Shown here: positions 9,804 through 18,980 of the stretch, one piece after another
Layout of the letters: each line of letters opens with the position of its first letter
Position numbering within the stretch: position 1 is the stretch's first letter
Assembly: GCA_009731375.1 (NCBI GenBank)
Contig: BJOX01000313.1
Location: forward strand, 334,826-383,918
DNA length: 49,093 nt
Source: Paulinella micropora
Taxonomy: Eukaryota; Cercozoa; Imbricatea; Euglyphida
Direction of reading: 5' to 3'
Translations under genes and position numbers: made by a program
Notes under the pieces: model-generated
What the model was told of the DNA's origin: nothing
The model's database searches: none
The model's input: only the letters and a program-made list of their open reading frames with translations

Positions 9804-11399
9804 TCAGAACGGATTAAACTTGTCCGTGATGTCTGCTCGACATAAGGGACAATTAGTAAGCTGATCGCTGCAGCCCGTACAAGTCTTCATGTGTCGGCAC
9901 GGAAGGAACACAATATTGCAAGGTTGCTCCAAGCAAACCACACACATGTTATCTTGGGATTCGTTTCCTTGCCGTTTCGAAAGTTCACCTGGAATGCGTG
10001 CGGCCAAACTGGTGAGTTTGGCTGGCAATTCCATGAGCTGTTCCAATGGCATGGTTTCGATGAGTTCACCTGCACAAAAGACAAGCTTGCTTGTCTATTT
10101 TGAAATGCAAATCATAATCAAGACGACACAAAAGACACTTTTGCTTGCTTGTCTATTTTGAAATGCAAATCATAATCAAGACGAGAGTATACCGCTGAGC
10201 AGCTCCTTCCGTCCTTTCGCAGGAGCCAGTTTGAGTTCAGCGCGAAGCGACGCAACTTGTGTCTCAAGGTCGCTGCGCCCCTGTTCCATACCTGCCAGAA
10301 GCCGCTTGGCTTGATGCAATTCCTTTTCCTTGGTATTCATTAAACTCTCTTGCTCTCGATTTGCCTTTTCGAGATCCTTAATCAATTGTGCTTGGTTTTT
10401 TGCGTGCTCCTGTGCTTTCTTGAGGTCCTTCTCTGCTCTTTCCTTTTCCTGTCGCATAGCATTGATTTCTTTCTCCAAATTTCTTCTAACCTTCTCTAGC
10501 TCTTTGGCTTTGCGTCGAGCACCATCCAGGGACAAAGCCTGCTTGCCTGTGCTTAAATCCGCATGCCTTGCTTGCTGTAATTCCTTCTTCTGCTGCTCTA
10601 GCTCCTTCCTTTGCTGTTGCAGTTCCTTTGTCTGGCTCTCCTCTACCCATCTTCGGGCTTGTTCCTGTTCCTTTGCATGTTTTGCTTGGTTTTCAACGTG
10701 CCGTCTGGCCTGCTGAAGTTCTTTCCTCTGGATGTCCATCTCTTTGTTTTGGCTTTCTTGCTGTCGCCGAACTTTCTCTAACTCCTTGGAAATGGCTTCA
10801 ACCTCCCGCCTGGCTTGCTGCAGCTCTTTACCCTGCTTAGCAAAGGCATCTTTGTCCTTGCGAGCCTGGAGCAGCTCCTTCCTCTGCAGCTCAAGCTCCT
10901 TTTTTTGAGTTTCTATGCGCCTCCTTACCTTGTCCAGTTCTTGGGTTTTAGAGTCAAGATCACGACGAACGCTTTCCAGCTCTTTGGTGTGTTTGACCTT
11001 CAGCTCAGCCTTTAGACGAGCATTTTCTTTGGCCGGGGTCTCATTATCCTTCCCTAACGATCGTGGACGTTGACTGTCAGCATGCCATCGAACCTGTTGA
11101 CCATTCGACAACTGCTTTTGTCTTGGCTGCCGTGCAAATTTACCAACAAGAGAGGAAGATGAAGAAGCTAGAGGAGGAGATGATGAAGACGGAGAAAACG
11201 ACAAGGATTTAGGTAACATACTAGAAGACGAGGTTCGCAGGTTCAAAGATTGGGATGGATCACGTTGGGGACTGGGAACAGGGCTCGTTTTCGAGATGGG
11301 AGCAGTACTGGGAGCTTTTGAGGGCGAAGATAGATTGTTCTGCGATATAGGAGTGGCACCGAGCGGCACTGGATGCTTTTTGGGTCTTTCCACCACCAT
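9804..11399 (-). CDS. Coiled-coil protein with C-terminal IAP-like C3HC4 RING finger (probable E3 ubiquitin ligase)
   Basis: Two exons splice in phase: 11399-10193 and 10069-9804, with a 123-bp GT-AG intron (10070-10192; donor GTATAC, acceptor TTTTGTGCAG), giving 490 residues. Residues 1-115 are Ser/Pro-rich and probably disordered. About 120-400 is a highly charged coiled coil built on repeats of the type RKELQQAR. After the junction comes a short linker, then a RING finger with ligands Cys445, Cys448, Cys460, His462, Cys466, Cys469, Cys476 and Cys479 (C-x2-C-x11-C-x-H-x3-C-x2-C-x6-C-x2-C). The core VFLPCRHMKTC is typical of the RING of IAP and related ligases. RINGs of this type recruit E2 enzymes, and the coiled coil would give oligomerisation or substrate binding; both are inferences. 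The ATG sits in a CAGCCATGG context and the stop is TGA. No BIR or other domain is visible, so the substrate is unknown. Confidence 0.85.
10073..10184 (-). repeat. Tandem duplication filling the RING-gene intron
   Basis: Positions 10073-10126 and 10127-10184 are near-identical copies, differing by a 4-bp insertion and a base or two, and make up almost all of the 123-bp intron. Without the duplication the intron would be about 65-70 bp, like the 61-bp intron at 299-359. Confidence 0.85.
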
Positions 11400-12008
11400 G
11401 GCTGGGAGAGACTTTTTTGAAGTCTGAAAAAGGCAGTTTCGAAGTCTGATATAGGCAAAACTAATGTCCGGGAAATTTACGAGAAAGCCTGCTGCCTACA
11501 ACACTCTCTTTTCTTGTCCTTCTTTCCTTCTATTTAAAAATTGATGACTTGGTGTGTGGGTGCTATAGCAAATCGATATCACTTTCACCTGGCTCAGGGC
11601 TGCCACCTCAATAATGATTTTCAATTCTTTTCTTTTGTTTGTTTGTTTGTTCAAATTAAACTTGTTTGTTTGCTTGTTTCTTTCTTTCTTTGTTTGCTTG
11701 TTTCTTTCCATCTCCTTTCTTTCTTTCGTCCTTTTCTTGAAATTGAAGAAAGAGGACTCAGCAGAAAGAAAAAAAGAAGGAAGAAGGAAGAAAAAAAGAA
11801 GAAGGAAAGATGAGGACAGAAAGAAATTAAAGCTTAAGAGGAGATCTAGAAGGAAAGAAAAAGAAAGACAGAAATGAGAAAGAAGAAAGGAAAGAAGGGA
11901 AGAAAAGAAAGAAAGAAAAGAAAGAAAGAAAGAAAAGAAAGAAAAGAAAGAAAGAAAAGAAAGAAAGAAAAGAAAGAAAGAAAAGAAAGAAAAGAAAGAA
12001 AGAAAAGA

Positions 12009-12089
<81 letters not shown>

Positions 12090-12227
12090 AAGAAGAAGAA
12101 GAAGAAGAAGAAGAAGACGAAGAAAAAGAAGAAGAAGAAGAAGAAGAAGAAGAAGAAGAAGAAGAAGAAGAAGAAGAAGAAGAAGAAGAAGAAGAAGAAG
12201 AAGAAGAAGGATGATGATGATGATGAT

Positions 12228-12258
<31 letters not shown>

Positions 12259-12820
12259 AAGAAGAAGAAAGAAGTTAAGAAGAAGAAAAAAGAAGAAAAG
12301 AAGAAAGAAAGGAAGAAAGAAAGGAGGAAAGAAAGCAAAGAAGGCAAAAGAAAGAAAAAAGAAGGAAGAAGAAGAAGAAGAAGAAGAAGAAGAAGAAGAA
12401 GGAGGAGGAGGAGGAGGAGCAGAAGAAGAAGAAGATGGAGGAGGAAGAGGAGGAAGAGGAGGAAGGAAGAAGAAGAAGAAGAAGAAGAAGAAGAAGAAGA
12501 AGAAGAAGAAGAAGAAGAAGAAGAAGAAGAAGAAGAAGAAGAAGAAGAAGAAGCAGAAGAAGAAGCAGAAGAAGAAGAAGAAGCAGAAGAAGAAGAAGAA
12601 GAAGAAAGAAAAGAAAGAAAGAAAGAAAGAAGAAGGAAGAATAAGGAAAAAGTAAGAAGAAGAAGAAAGATGAAGGAAGAAAGAAAAAAAAGAAGAAGGA
12701 AGAAGAAAAAGAATCGAAGGAAAGAACAAGGAAAGAAGAAGGAAAGAAGAAGGGAAGAAGATTCTTAGAAGCAAGAAGAAGCAAGAAGAAGAAGAAGAAG
12801 AAGAAGAAGAAAGATATGAA
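11400..12820. repeat. Upstream of RING gene: purine-rich microsatellites
   Basis: About 100 bp of ordinary sequence upstream of the RING ATG, probably 5' UTR or promoter, is followed by (GTTT)/(CTTT) at 11630-11710, (GAAA)n 11860-12010, (TAG)n 12011-12088, and (AAG)n/(GGA)n to 12812. All are purine-rich on the plus strand. No gene. Confidence 0.85.
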
Positions 12821-13490
12821 ATTATTCCTGGTTTCTGATGCCAAGCCATGACAGATTTAATATTTTGAAAGGCGAATATTCCTTTTTTAATTTTTCGAAG
12901 TATGAGAAAGAACTTTATTAAAATTATTAATTGAATCTGAAGAGACAGATAGAATAATATCAATACAAAATGAATGTAAAGTTATAATAATTTGATACTA
13001 TTTTCAAGACCGGATGTAGTTTAAAGTCATGTCCAGGATGTATCATATTTGAATCTCGATGAATAAGTGATGCAGTAATAAAAAAATTTAAATGTCAGTT
13101 GACTTTGTTTATTTCCAAGCCTGGTAGTAAATATTACTTTTCCCACAACCAAGTGCAACTTTTAATCATAGTATATAATAGAATCGTGACTTACAATTCG
13201 TGGAGATGGGAAGTTGGAAACATACGGTATAACTGAGAAGGGAAATGGTAAATTTTACTCCTGGAGCAAACTATATGATAAAGGCACACAAATCAATCGA
13301 TTTGAAATACAACCCGTCCCTCAACCCGTCCCCCAACCAGAATTTGATTCGCGCCAGAAGACCAACCCCAAATTTGATTGGCGCCTCACAATATCTCAGA
13401 CCACACAAAGTAAACCCTGCAAAAAGGAATGCAGTAAACCACAGGCAGCGTCAAACTTTCTTCTCTCCACTTCGTACAACCTCGTTCTTC
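12821..13490. other. Unique AT-rich sequence flanking the LTR element
   Basis: No gene recognised. A 103-codon frame at 13214-13525 runs into the LTR and has no family signature. Confidence 0.5.
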
Positions 13491-13628
13491 ATGATGTAGG
13501 CATCACCCCCCCGGATAGCCGGTAAAAAGTACCTTTTCCTGGTGACAGGTGCACCAGCTTGTTTTTCAGTATTATTTGTCCGGATTGGACCTGATGCCAT
13601 TTTATTCCTGGTCTGTTGCCCTTTTCCT

Positions 13629-13840
13629 CATATGTAGGTTCTAGTGGTCGGTAGAATCATAAAAAATTTCGCAGCGAGTAATCTCATTCAATATTCAAGA
13701 TTTTGAGGTGCTGTCTGCGCAGAATTCAATGTTTCATATGTAGGTTCTAGTGGTCGGTAGAATCATAAAAATTTCGCAGCGAGTAATCTCATTCAATATT
13801 CAAGATTTTGAGGTGCTGTCTGCGCAGAATTCAATGTTTT
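13629..13840 (+). repeat. Tandem duplication of the left end of the inverted-repeat element
   Basis: 13629-13734 and 13735-13839 are nearly identical (one A-run difference), so the terminal repeat occurs twice at the left and once at the right. Confidence 0.9.
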
Positions 13841-15374
13841 TAGTGGGAATTGACTTTCCTGTATTTTGTTTTCAGTTTATATAAGGTATTAATGAGATCT
13901 ATGGTATTTTCTGAATGTGAACAAACTAATTTCTGACCTCAGTTTTCTTAGTTTTTGTTTTATACCGTACTTCTCTGCAAAAACCCTCTGGCAGAATTGC
14001 TCAACATAACATTTGAATTCATTTGTGCACTTGTGCGTAAAAATGAGTGCAGAGTGCATCATGCAAACAGCATTTTTCAGTTAAAAACACCATATTTGCT
14101 ATGTCGTGAAATGTGAAAATTGAAGTCGATAATAAGGATTTCAAATACAGGAAAGTTCAAGTTTTCTGATGAAAACACTTGTGTCATGCTTGCTTTTGCT
14201 TGAAACAACGTGGTTTGAACACACACTCGCTGTCAACACATAGACCTCGTAGATGAAACTGGCGCCGCGGGCCCGTTGAATTTCTGTGGCAATATTTGAC
14301 AAGATCATGCCAATTACCGGAGAGGAAGCCAGAAAAATTCCCAAAAAATATTTGAAACAAACAGGCCTATCGACATTCGTAGCCTTTGAAGTGAAGGCCG
14401 CACTAAATTGTTTTTTATTTGACGGTTTTTGCGGGGTCGAGATTGGTAAAAGTCATGGCTAGAGAGGGTTTTGTGTTTTTTTTCTGTGTATTTCTCATGC
14501 ATACTTTCACGTCCCGTGGTCTTGTACAGTCTTTCCAAACGTTGTGCCCATGCTGTCTGCAAAATGGTGTGTTGTAAACTTATCTGCAGCATGTGTTGTT
14601 CTTTCTTCCCTGAAGCACTTTTTTGCATCTGTCCTGTATCGCTCATATATGTGTTGTGTGTGCTTTTCTTCGAATGTTATGTGCTGAATCTATTCACAAT
14701 CACATGGTCTTTGTTTTGCATATGTTGAACTCCTGCTCCTTTCTTTGTAACCCTGCTGTTGGTGATCTGTTCTGGGCTCCAGACAGGCTGAAAAAATCGC
14801 TTGTGAGATCTTTACAGATTTTCAATTTTTTCTGCACTTTCTGCACAAAATGTTTTCATTAAATAGTCTCTTTGATTTCCTTCACTTTCTGTACTAGTGC
14901 CGGCCTTGTATTTAAATTAAAAAAAATTTGAGTGAGGGCCTTATGCTCTACTTTTGCTGACTTTGGCCGGTTTGTTTGCAGGCTTAAGGTTGCCTTTTTG
15001 TAAAAAAACTTTGTACATTTAATTATAAGCATACATAGAAAGATATTATATAAAAATTTATTGAAGAGCATACAGGGAACAGATGAAAACTGACTCTGAT
15101 TTTTGGTCATCACAAGGACCATTTTTTCAGGTGGCAAGGTGGCCAGTTTTTCCCGGTGGGGGGTGTGCAAATTAGTTGGGAAAAAAGGGTGGGCGACGGG
15201 AATTTGATTGGTTTGAAGTCAGTTTTGACTATTTTTCAATGAGGTTTTCGTAATTTGTTATTCCATCACTTTCTTTATGAACATGTATAATTTTTATTAA
15301 ATAAAATTACATATTGCATTCTAATTTTTTTTTTAATTCTACCGACCACTTTTATACGGGAGAACCTACATATG
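13629..15374. mobile_element. Non-autonomous inverted-repeat element inserted in the 5' LTR
   Basis: The left end reads CATATGTAGGTTCTAGTGG followed by TCGGTAGAAT. The right end is the inverse: ATTCTACCGACCAC, a 9-bp spacer, then AGAACCTACATATG. The match identifies a DNA-transposon-like element of about 1.75 kb with no convincing coding sequence. The right junction lies at the gap 15376-15385, so a target duplication cannot be read. The superfamily is unknown. Confidence 0.75.
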
Positions 15375-15490
15375 CNNNNNNNNNNTTGGCTTCACTGAGC
15401 TAATACAACGAGACATCATTCTCATTCTTGAAGACTGTGTTTGGTTGTATTACCGACTTTTTTTCGAGCTATCGTTGGGGGCATTACATT

Positions 15491-15508
15491 TGGAGTCCAC
15501 ATCACTAG
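15491..15508 (+). promoter_or_regulatory. Candidate tRNA primer-binding site
   Basis: TGGAGTCCACATCACTAG starts two bases after the 5' LTR. TGG is complementary to a tRNA CCA end, and the position is right for minus-strand priming. I cannot name the tRNA. Confidence 0.55.
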
Positions 15509-16274
15509 GGTGATTTCTTTCTGCTTTGCCACACAGGCAACAGAGTGAATTTTCACTGACCTGTCTCACACGGGGACGTCAGACGAAAACAAATACTCCA
15601 ACACAGCTCCCTCATAACTCTTTCACAAAACAAATAATTTGATTGGTCTCAAGCAGGTGTCTCGTACCCTCTAGCCCAATCAGTATCTGTGTGCTCACAA
15701 GGAGACATCAGATACAAACTCTCTGTCGTTCTTGCTGTTCTCACACAGAGACCAAGAAGAAGGAGGTGGACAGAAGAGTGAAGGAACACACACAAAACAC
15801 AAACAAGCATAGGGACAGGAGCACAACACTCTACCCTTCTAGTTTGTGCATTTATCTGCATTATCTCACACATACGTCAGAGTATTTTTGCAAATCTCTG
15901 ATCGTTTTCTAAAGGTAGGTCTGAGAACCTATCCGACCGACTGTCGACTTCTCAAGGAGAGCTTTTCTAGCTTCTCTATTACTATCTGTGTGTAGGTCCA
16001 AGTGCCTCATACTAGATACAATATAGAAAAGAAGGAGGAGAAAGTAATCTGAGTAAGGAGAACAAGAAATCGGAGAAAGTCTCAAAGACTATTTTTCTCA
16101 AACAAAAACAAACATACAAACAGTGTTTCATAGAGGACAGGGAATCTTACCCTACCCTCTCTATTAGTTTCTCTCTTCACTAGTCAATCGACTGAAGGAG
16201 GAACAGAACACAAACGAACAAAAACCAAACATAGGAGCTGACACTGTCCTCCTGTTGATCACTACTACGACATC
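15509..16274 (+). other. 5' leader of the retrotransposon RNA
   Basis: About 770 bases without a long frame lie between the primer-binding site and the Gag ATG. It is a plausible site for packaging and dimerisation signals, but none is recognisable. Confidence 0.5.
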
Positions 16275-18971
16275 ATGTCGACAGAGACCGCCGAAGTGAG
16301 TGAATTCTCGGAGGCAGATCAAAGAAGAGAAGAAGAAGAAGCAGGAGGAGGAGGAGGAAGAGGATTGAATGAAGGAGGAGGAGGAGGATTGAATGAAGGA
16401 GGAGGAGGAGATGAAGGAGTAGGAGGAGGAGTAGAAGAGGGCTGGGATGATGAAGGAAGATATGGAGGAGACGAAGATGAAGGAGGATTTGAACAAGAAG
16501 AGACGGGAGGAGGAGGAGCATATGGTAATCCCTTACCACCTGCCTACACGGGAGGAGGAGGACGAAAAATGATCGACTTGATTCATAGTGATGGAGAGGA
16601 GATCACAGTGGAGGAACAACAGTGGGTGCAAGACCACTATGACCTCACTAAAAAAGAGTTTGATAACAAGATGGGGGTAGAGAAGGATACCTATGTGTGG
16701 ATCCCTCAGGATCAAAGAAGAGAGAAAAGTCGTGCTAAAAAGGATGTCTATATCCTATTATCAAACACAGCACAGCTCCTCTGCAAATTGGTCTCTGATC
16801 CAGAAGAGAGAAAGAAGATACAGCATATTAAGTTTGGGGACACACACACCCACCTTGAATTACTCGATGCTATCTTTGGGGTGTACACTCAAACCCTGAT
16901 TTGGGAACGTACATACGGCCCACGATGTGAGGGTTACCTCCAGTACACAAACCCAAGAGCAACGGCCAGATTCCTCGCGACTGGTCAGGAGGCAGTCGAT
17001 GTAACAAAAATGAAGACCAATCTGGGTTCGAAAAACTCGAGTGGCATATTTCATTTTTTTACAATGGAAATAAAGGCCTTGGAGGAGGGGAAGGCAGAGA
17101 TGGAAAAAAGCATTAAGGCAGCAGGAGAAACTCATCCTGTGATTGATGAGTTAGAGAAGACCGACAGAGTTCTGACCAAGATCAGACTGTTGATGGGTGC
17201 GTTACTGCACAAGGAGGCATGGAAGAGATGGATTCCTACCAAGGATCACTCTGTCCTTAAATCACTTAGTAACGCACCACCGGTCGCCAACAAAGCAGGT
17301 GTTGACCAATATGTGGAGAAATATAATTTTCTCAGATCTGCTTCTGAATTGGTGGCCTTTATCACTCATGCTCAAAAGCTGGTGATATCTGAGAAGAAGA
17401 AGGCGAAAGAGAATGAGGAGTTCGAGAAGACGATGAGACTGGAAAGAATGAAAGCAAAAGTGAGTGGTGCAAAGACACACCCTCCGACATATTTGACCCC
17501 ACCAGCTCCTGCCCCACCAGCCCCTGCACCCTCGGGCTCAACTACGGTGGTGGTCACAAACACGGAGAAGAAGGACAGACAGAACATCATAAATGCCTTC
17601 AAGGGGAAGAAAGGAGGAGTGGCAAGTCTCATGCTATATGCCAAGACGAGCTCAGACAAAGACTCTGATGCTTCGCTTTTGAGCAAGCTCAAAGAGATCA
17701 ATGCCTGCATGAAGGCTTTTCCTTGCGACGAAACGCAGGAATACGAGGCCCTTGTTACTGTTTTTGACCAATCTCTAGTCTCGGAGGGATTTGATCTGAC
17801 ACAGTACAAGTTTTTGAGAAAGAAGGAGGAGATTAAGAGAAACAATGCAACAGGCCTAGACGCTCAGTGTGAACTGGCGGTGGCCACACTCATTTCATAT
17901 TTTCAATCTCATGGATACCAGCATCTCTGCACTGGTACTCTCATAGGATTTGAAATCTTTGAGACAGTGGCGATGAGTTTGAGGAGTGCTGTTGGCTTGG
18001 CGGCGACCCTTACGGAGGTAGTTTCCTCCTATGGGCTATTCTATGGCCGCAAGTCGATCATCCTCTATTTCTTTTCGGCGTTACACACAGTTAACCCGAG
18101 TAAGCTTACTCAGCTCATACAACAATGCTCGACGTTTAGCTCAGTGAAGTCCAAGAACTTCCTCGAGACACACGTGTTCGAAAATACGGTTCAAAGCGTT
18201 GCTCCGTCAGCACTGTTTCAAGAAGTGATGAGTGCATGCTCAAACATGGACTCGCTCACGGAGGCACATACGGCACAGGCAGGCGGTGTACCTGTTGGCG
18301 CACAAGCCACGTACACAAACAGAGTTGCCGGTTGGAAGAGACAGAGAGAGCCAGACCTGAAGACCGCATGTTGGAGGTGGTTCGCGGGCTTGCAGTGTAA
18401 GGCACAGATGGAGAACAGAGACTGCTCTTTCAATCATGATAGGCAGAACCCAACAGCAAGGGCAAATTTTCTGAGCAGGACGGAAGGCAAGGAACCGGGC
18501 CTTTTCAATATGCTTCAGATTGCCGCTGTGAACGAAGGTTGGTATGCCAATATGTGTGATGATGAGGAGTTACGAGAGGCAATCATTACCTACATGAAGA
18601 GGATGAAGGAGAAGAAGGAGGAAAGGGAGAGACAAAAGAACTTAAAGGCCTCTCAAAGAGGACGAGAAGGAGGAGCAGGAGCAGGAGGAGGAGGAGGAGG
18701 AGGAGGAGGAGGACGAGGACGAGGAACATGGAGAGGAGCCTCGAGGTGGCAGGGAACCCCTCAGAGAGGAAGAGGAGGAGGTCGGGGATATACCCCTTAT
18801 GGAGGGAGAGCTGTTCGAGCTCCAGCCCCCCCACCCAGAGGAGGAGGAGGCTCGTGGGCAAGCTCCAACCCAAATTTCGGTCGAGCTCAGGCCTACAACA
18901 CTGCCTCGGAGACCGATACGTCATCCTACCCGGACACTACTCAAGGTAATCGTTTCGAGGTGGTGGAATGA
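16275..18971 (+). CDS. gag: Gag-like structural protein (898 aa) with CCCH zinc finger and RGG tail
   Basis: It lies between the leader and Pol in an LTR element, so it is the particle protein by position. Residues 1-95 are an acidic Glu/Gly-rich region ending in PPAY (88-91), which has the form of a PPxY late-domain motif. The middle, about 100-690, is helical and charged with no motif I can name; it should hold the capsid fold. Near the C-terminus the usual CCHC knuckle is absent. Instead there is one Cys-x8-Cys-x8-Cys-x3-His cluster (Cys699, Cys708, Cys717, His721), like a CCCH RNA-binding finger. About 790-860 is a Gly-rich RGG/RG region. Both are suited to RNA binding, which would replace the nucleocapsid. 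The ATG at 16275 is the first in frame. The frame ends at TGA (18969-18971) and continues open in the same frame as Pol. Confidence 0.8.
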   Translation: MSTETAEVSEFSEADQRREEEEAGGGGGRGLNEGGGGGLNEGGGGDEGVGGGVEEGWDDEGRYGGDEDEGGFEQEETGGGGAYGNPLPPAYTGGGGRKMIDLIHSDGEEITVEEQQWVQDHYDLTKKEFDNKMGVEKDTYVWIPQDQRREKSRAKKDVYILLSNTAQLLCKLVSDPEERKKIQHIKFGDTHTHLELLDAIFGVYTQTLIWERTYGPRCEGYLQYTNPRATARFLATGQEAVDVTKMKTNLGSKNSSGIFHFFTMEIKALEEGKAEMEKSIKAAGETHPVIDELEKTDRVLTKIRLLMGALLHKEAWKRWIPTKDHSVLKSLSNAPPVANKAGVDQYVEKYNFLRSASELVAFITHAQKLVISEKKKAKENEEFEKTMRLERMKAKVSGAKTHPPTYLTPPAPAPPAPAPSGSTTVVVTNTEKKDRQNIINAFKGKKGGVASLMLYAKTSSDKDSDASLLSKLKEINACMKAFPCDETQEYEALVTVFDQSLVSEGFDLTQYKFLRKKEEIKRNNATGLDAQCELAVATLISYFQSHGYQHLCTGTLIGFEIFETVAMSLRSAVGLAATLTEVVSSYGLFYGRKSIILYFFSALHTVNPSKLTQLIQQCSTFSSVKSKNFLETHVFENTVQSVAPSALFQEVMSACSNMDSLTEAHTAQAGGVPVGAQATYTNRVAGWKRQREPDLKTACWRWFAGLQCKAQMENRDCSFNHDRQNPTARANFLSRTEGKEPGLFNMLQIAAVNEGWYANMCDDEELREAIITYMKRMKEKKEERERQKNLKASQRGREGGAGAGGGGGGGGGGRGRGTWRGASRWQGTPQRGRGGGRGYTPYGGRAVRAPAPPPRGGGGSWASSNPNFGRAQAYNTASETDTSSYPDTTQGNRFEVVE

Positions 18972-18980
18972 CTGGAGGGG
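18969..18980 (+). promoter_or_regulatory. In-frame UGA between Gag and Pol, candidate readthrough site
   Basis: Sequence GAA TGA CTG GAG. No other stop occurs in this frame from 16275 to 24783, and Pol has no early ATG (the first in-frame ATG is near 19151). UGA followed by C, and by a CUN codon, resembles known leaky contexts. UGA is not a sense codon here: Trp is TGG throughout, and the RING and ORC2 genes and Pol itself stop with TGA. Confidence 0.65.

Larger units (their letters stand above)
13495..15488 (+). repeat. 5' LTR, interrupted
   Basis: The left part (13495-13628) and right part (15386-15488) together match the intact 3' LTR. They are separated by the inverted-repeat element at 13629-15374 and a 10-N gap. 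The LTR would carry the promoter for the element's RNA. Confidence 0.9.

Noticed and set aside
12211-12768. Glu/Arg-rich frame of 185 codons
   Set aside because: It is encoded by an (AAG)n/(GGA)n microsatellite with open frames on both strands and no complex sequence.
13214-13525. 103-codon frame at the left edge of the LTR element
   Set aside because: It runs across the target duplication into the LTR and has no recognisable family.
18969-18971. UGA reassigned to Trp or selenocysteine
   Set aside because: Trp is TGG throughout, and Pol, the RING gene and ORC2 all end in TGA. No selenocysteine element was recognised, though none can be excluded by eye.
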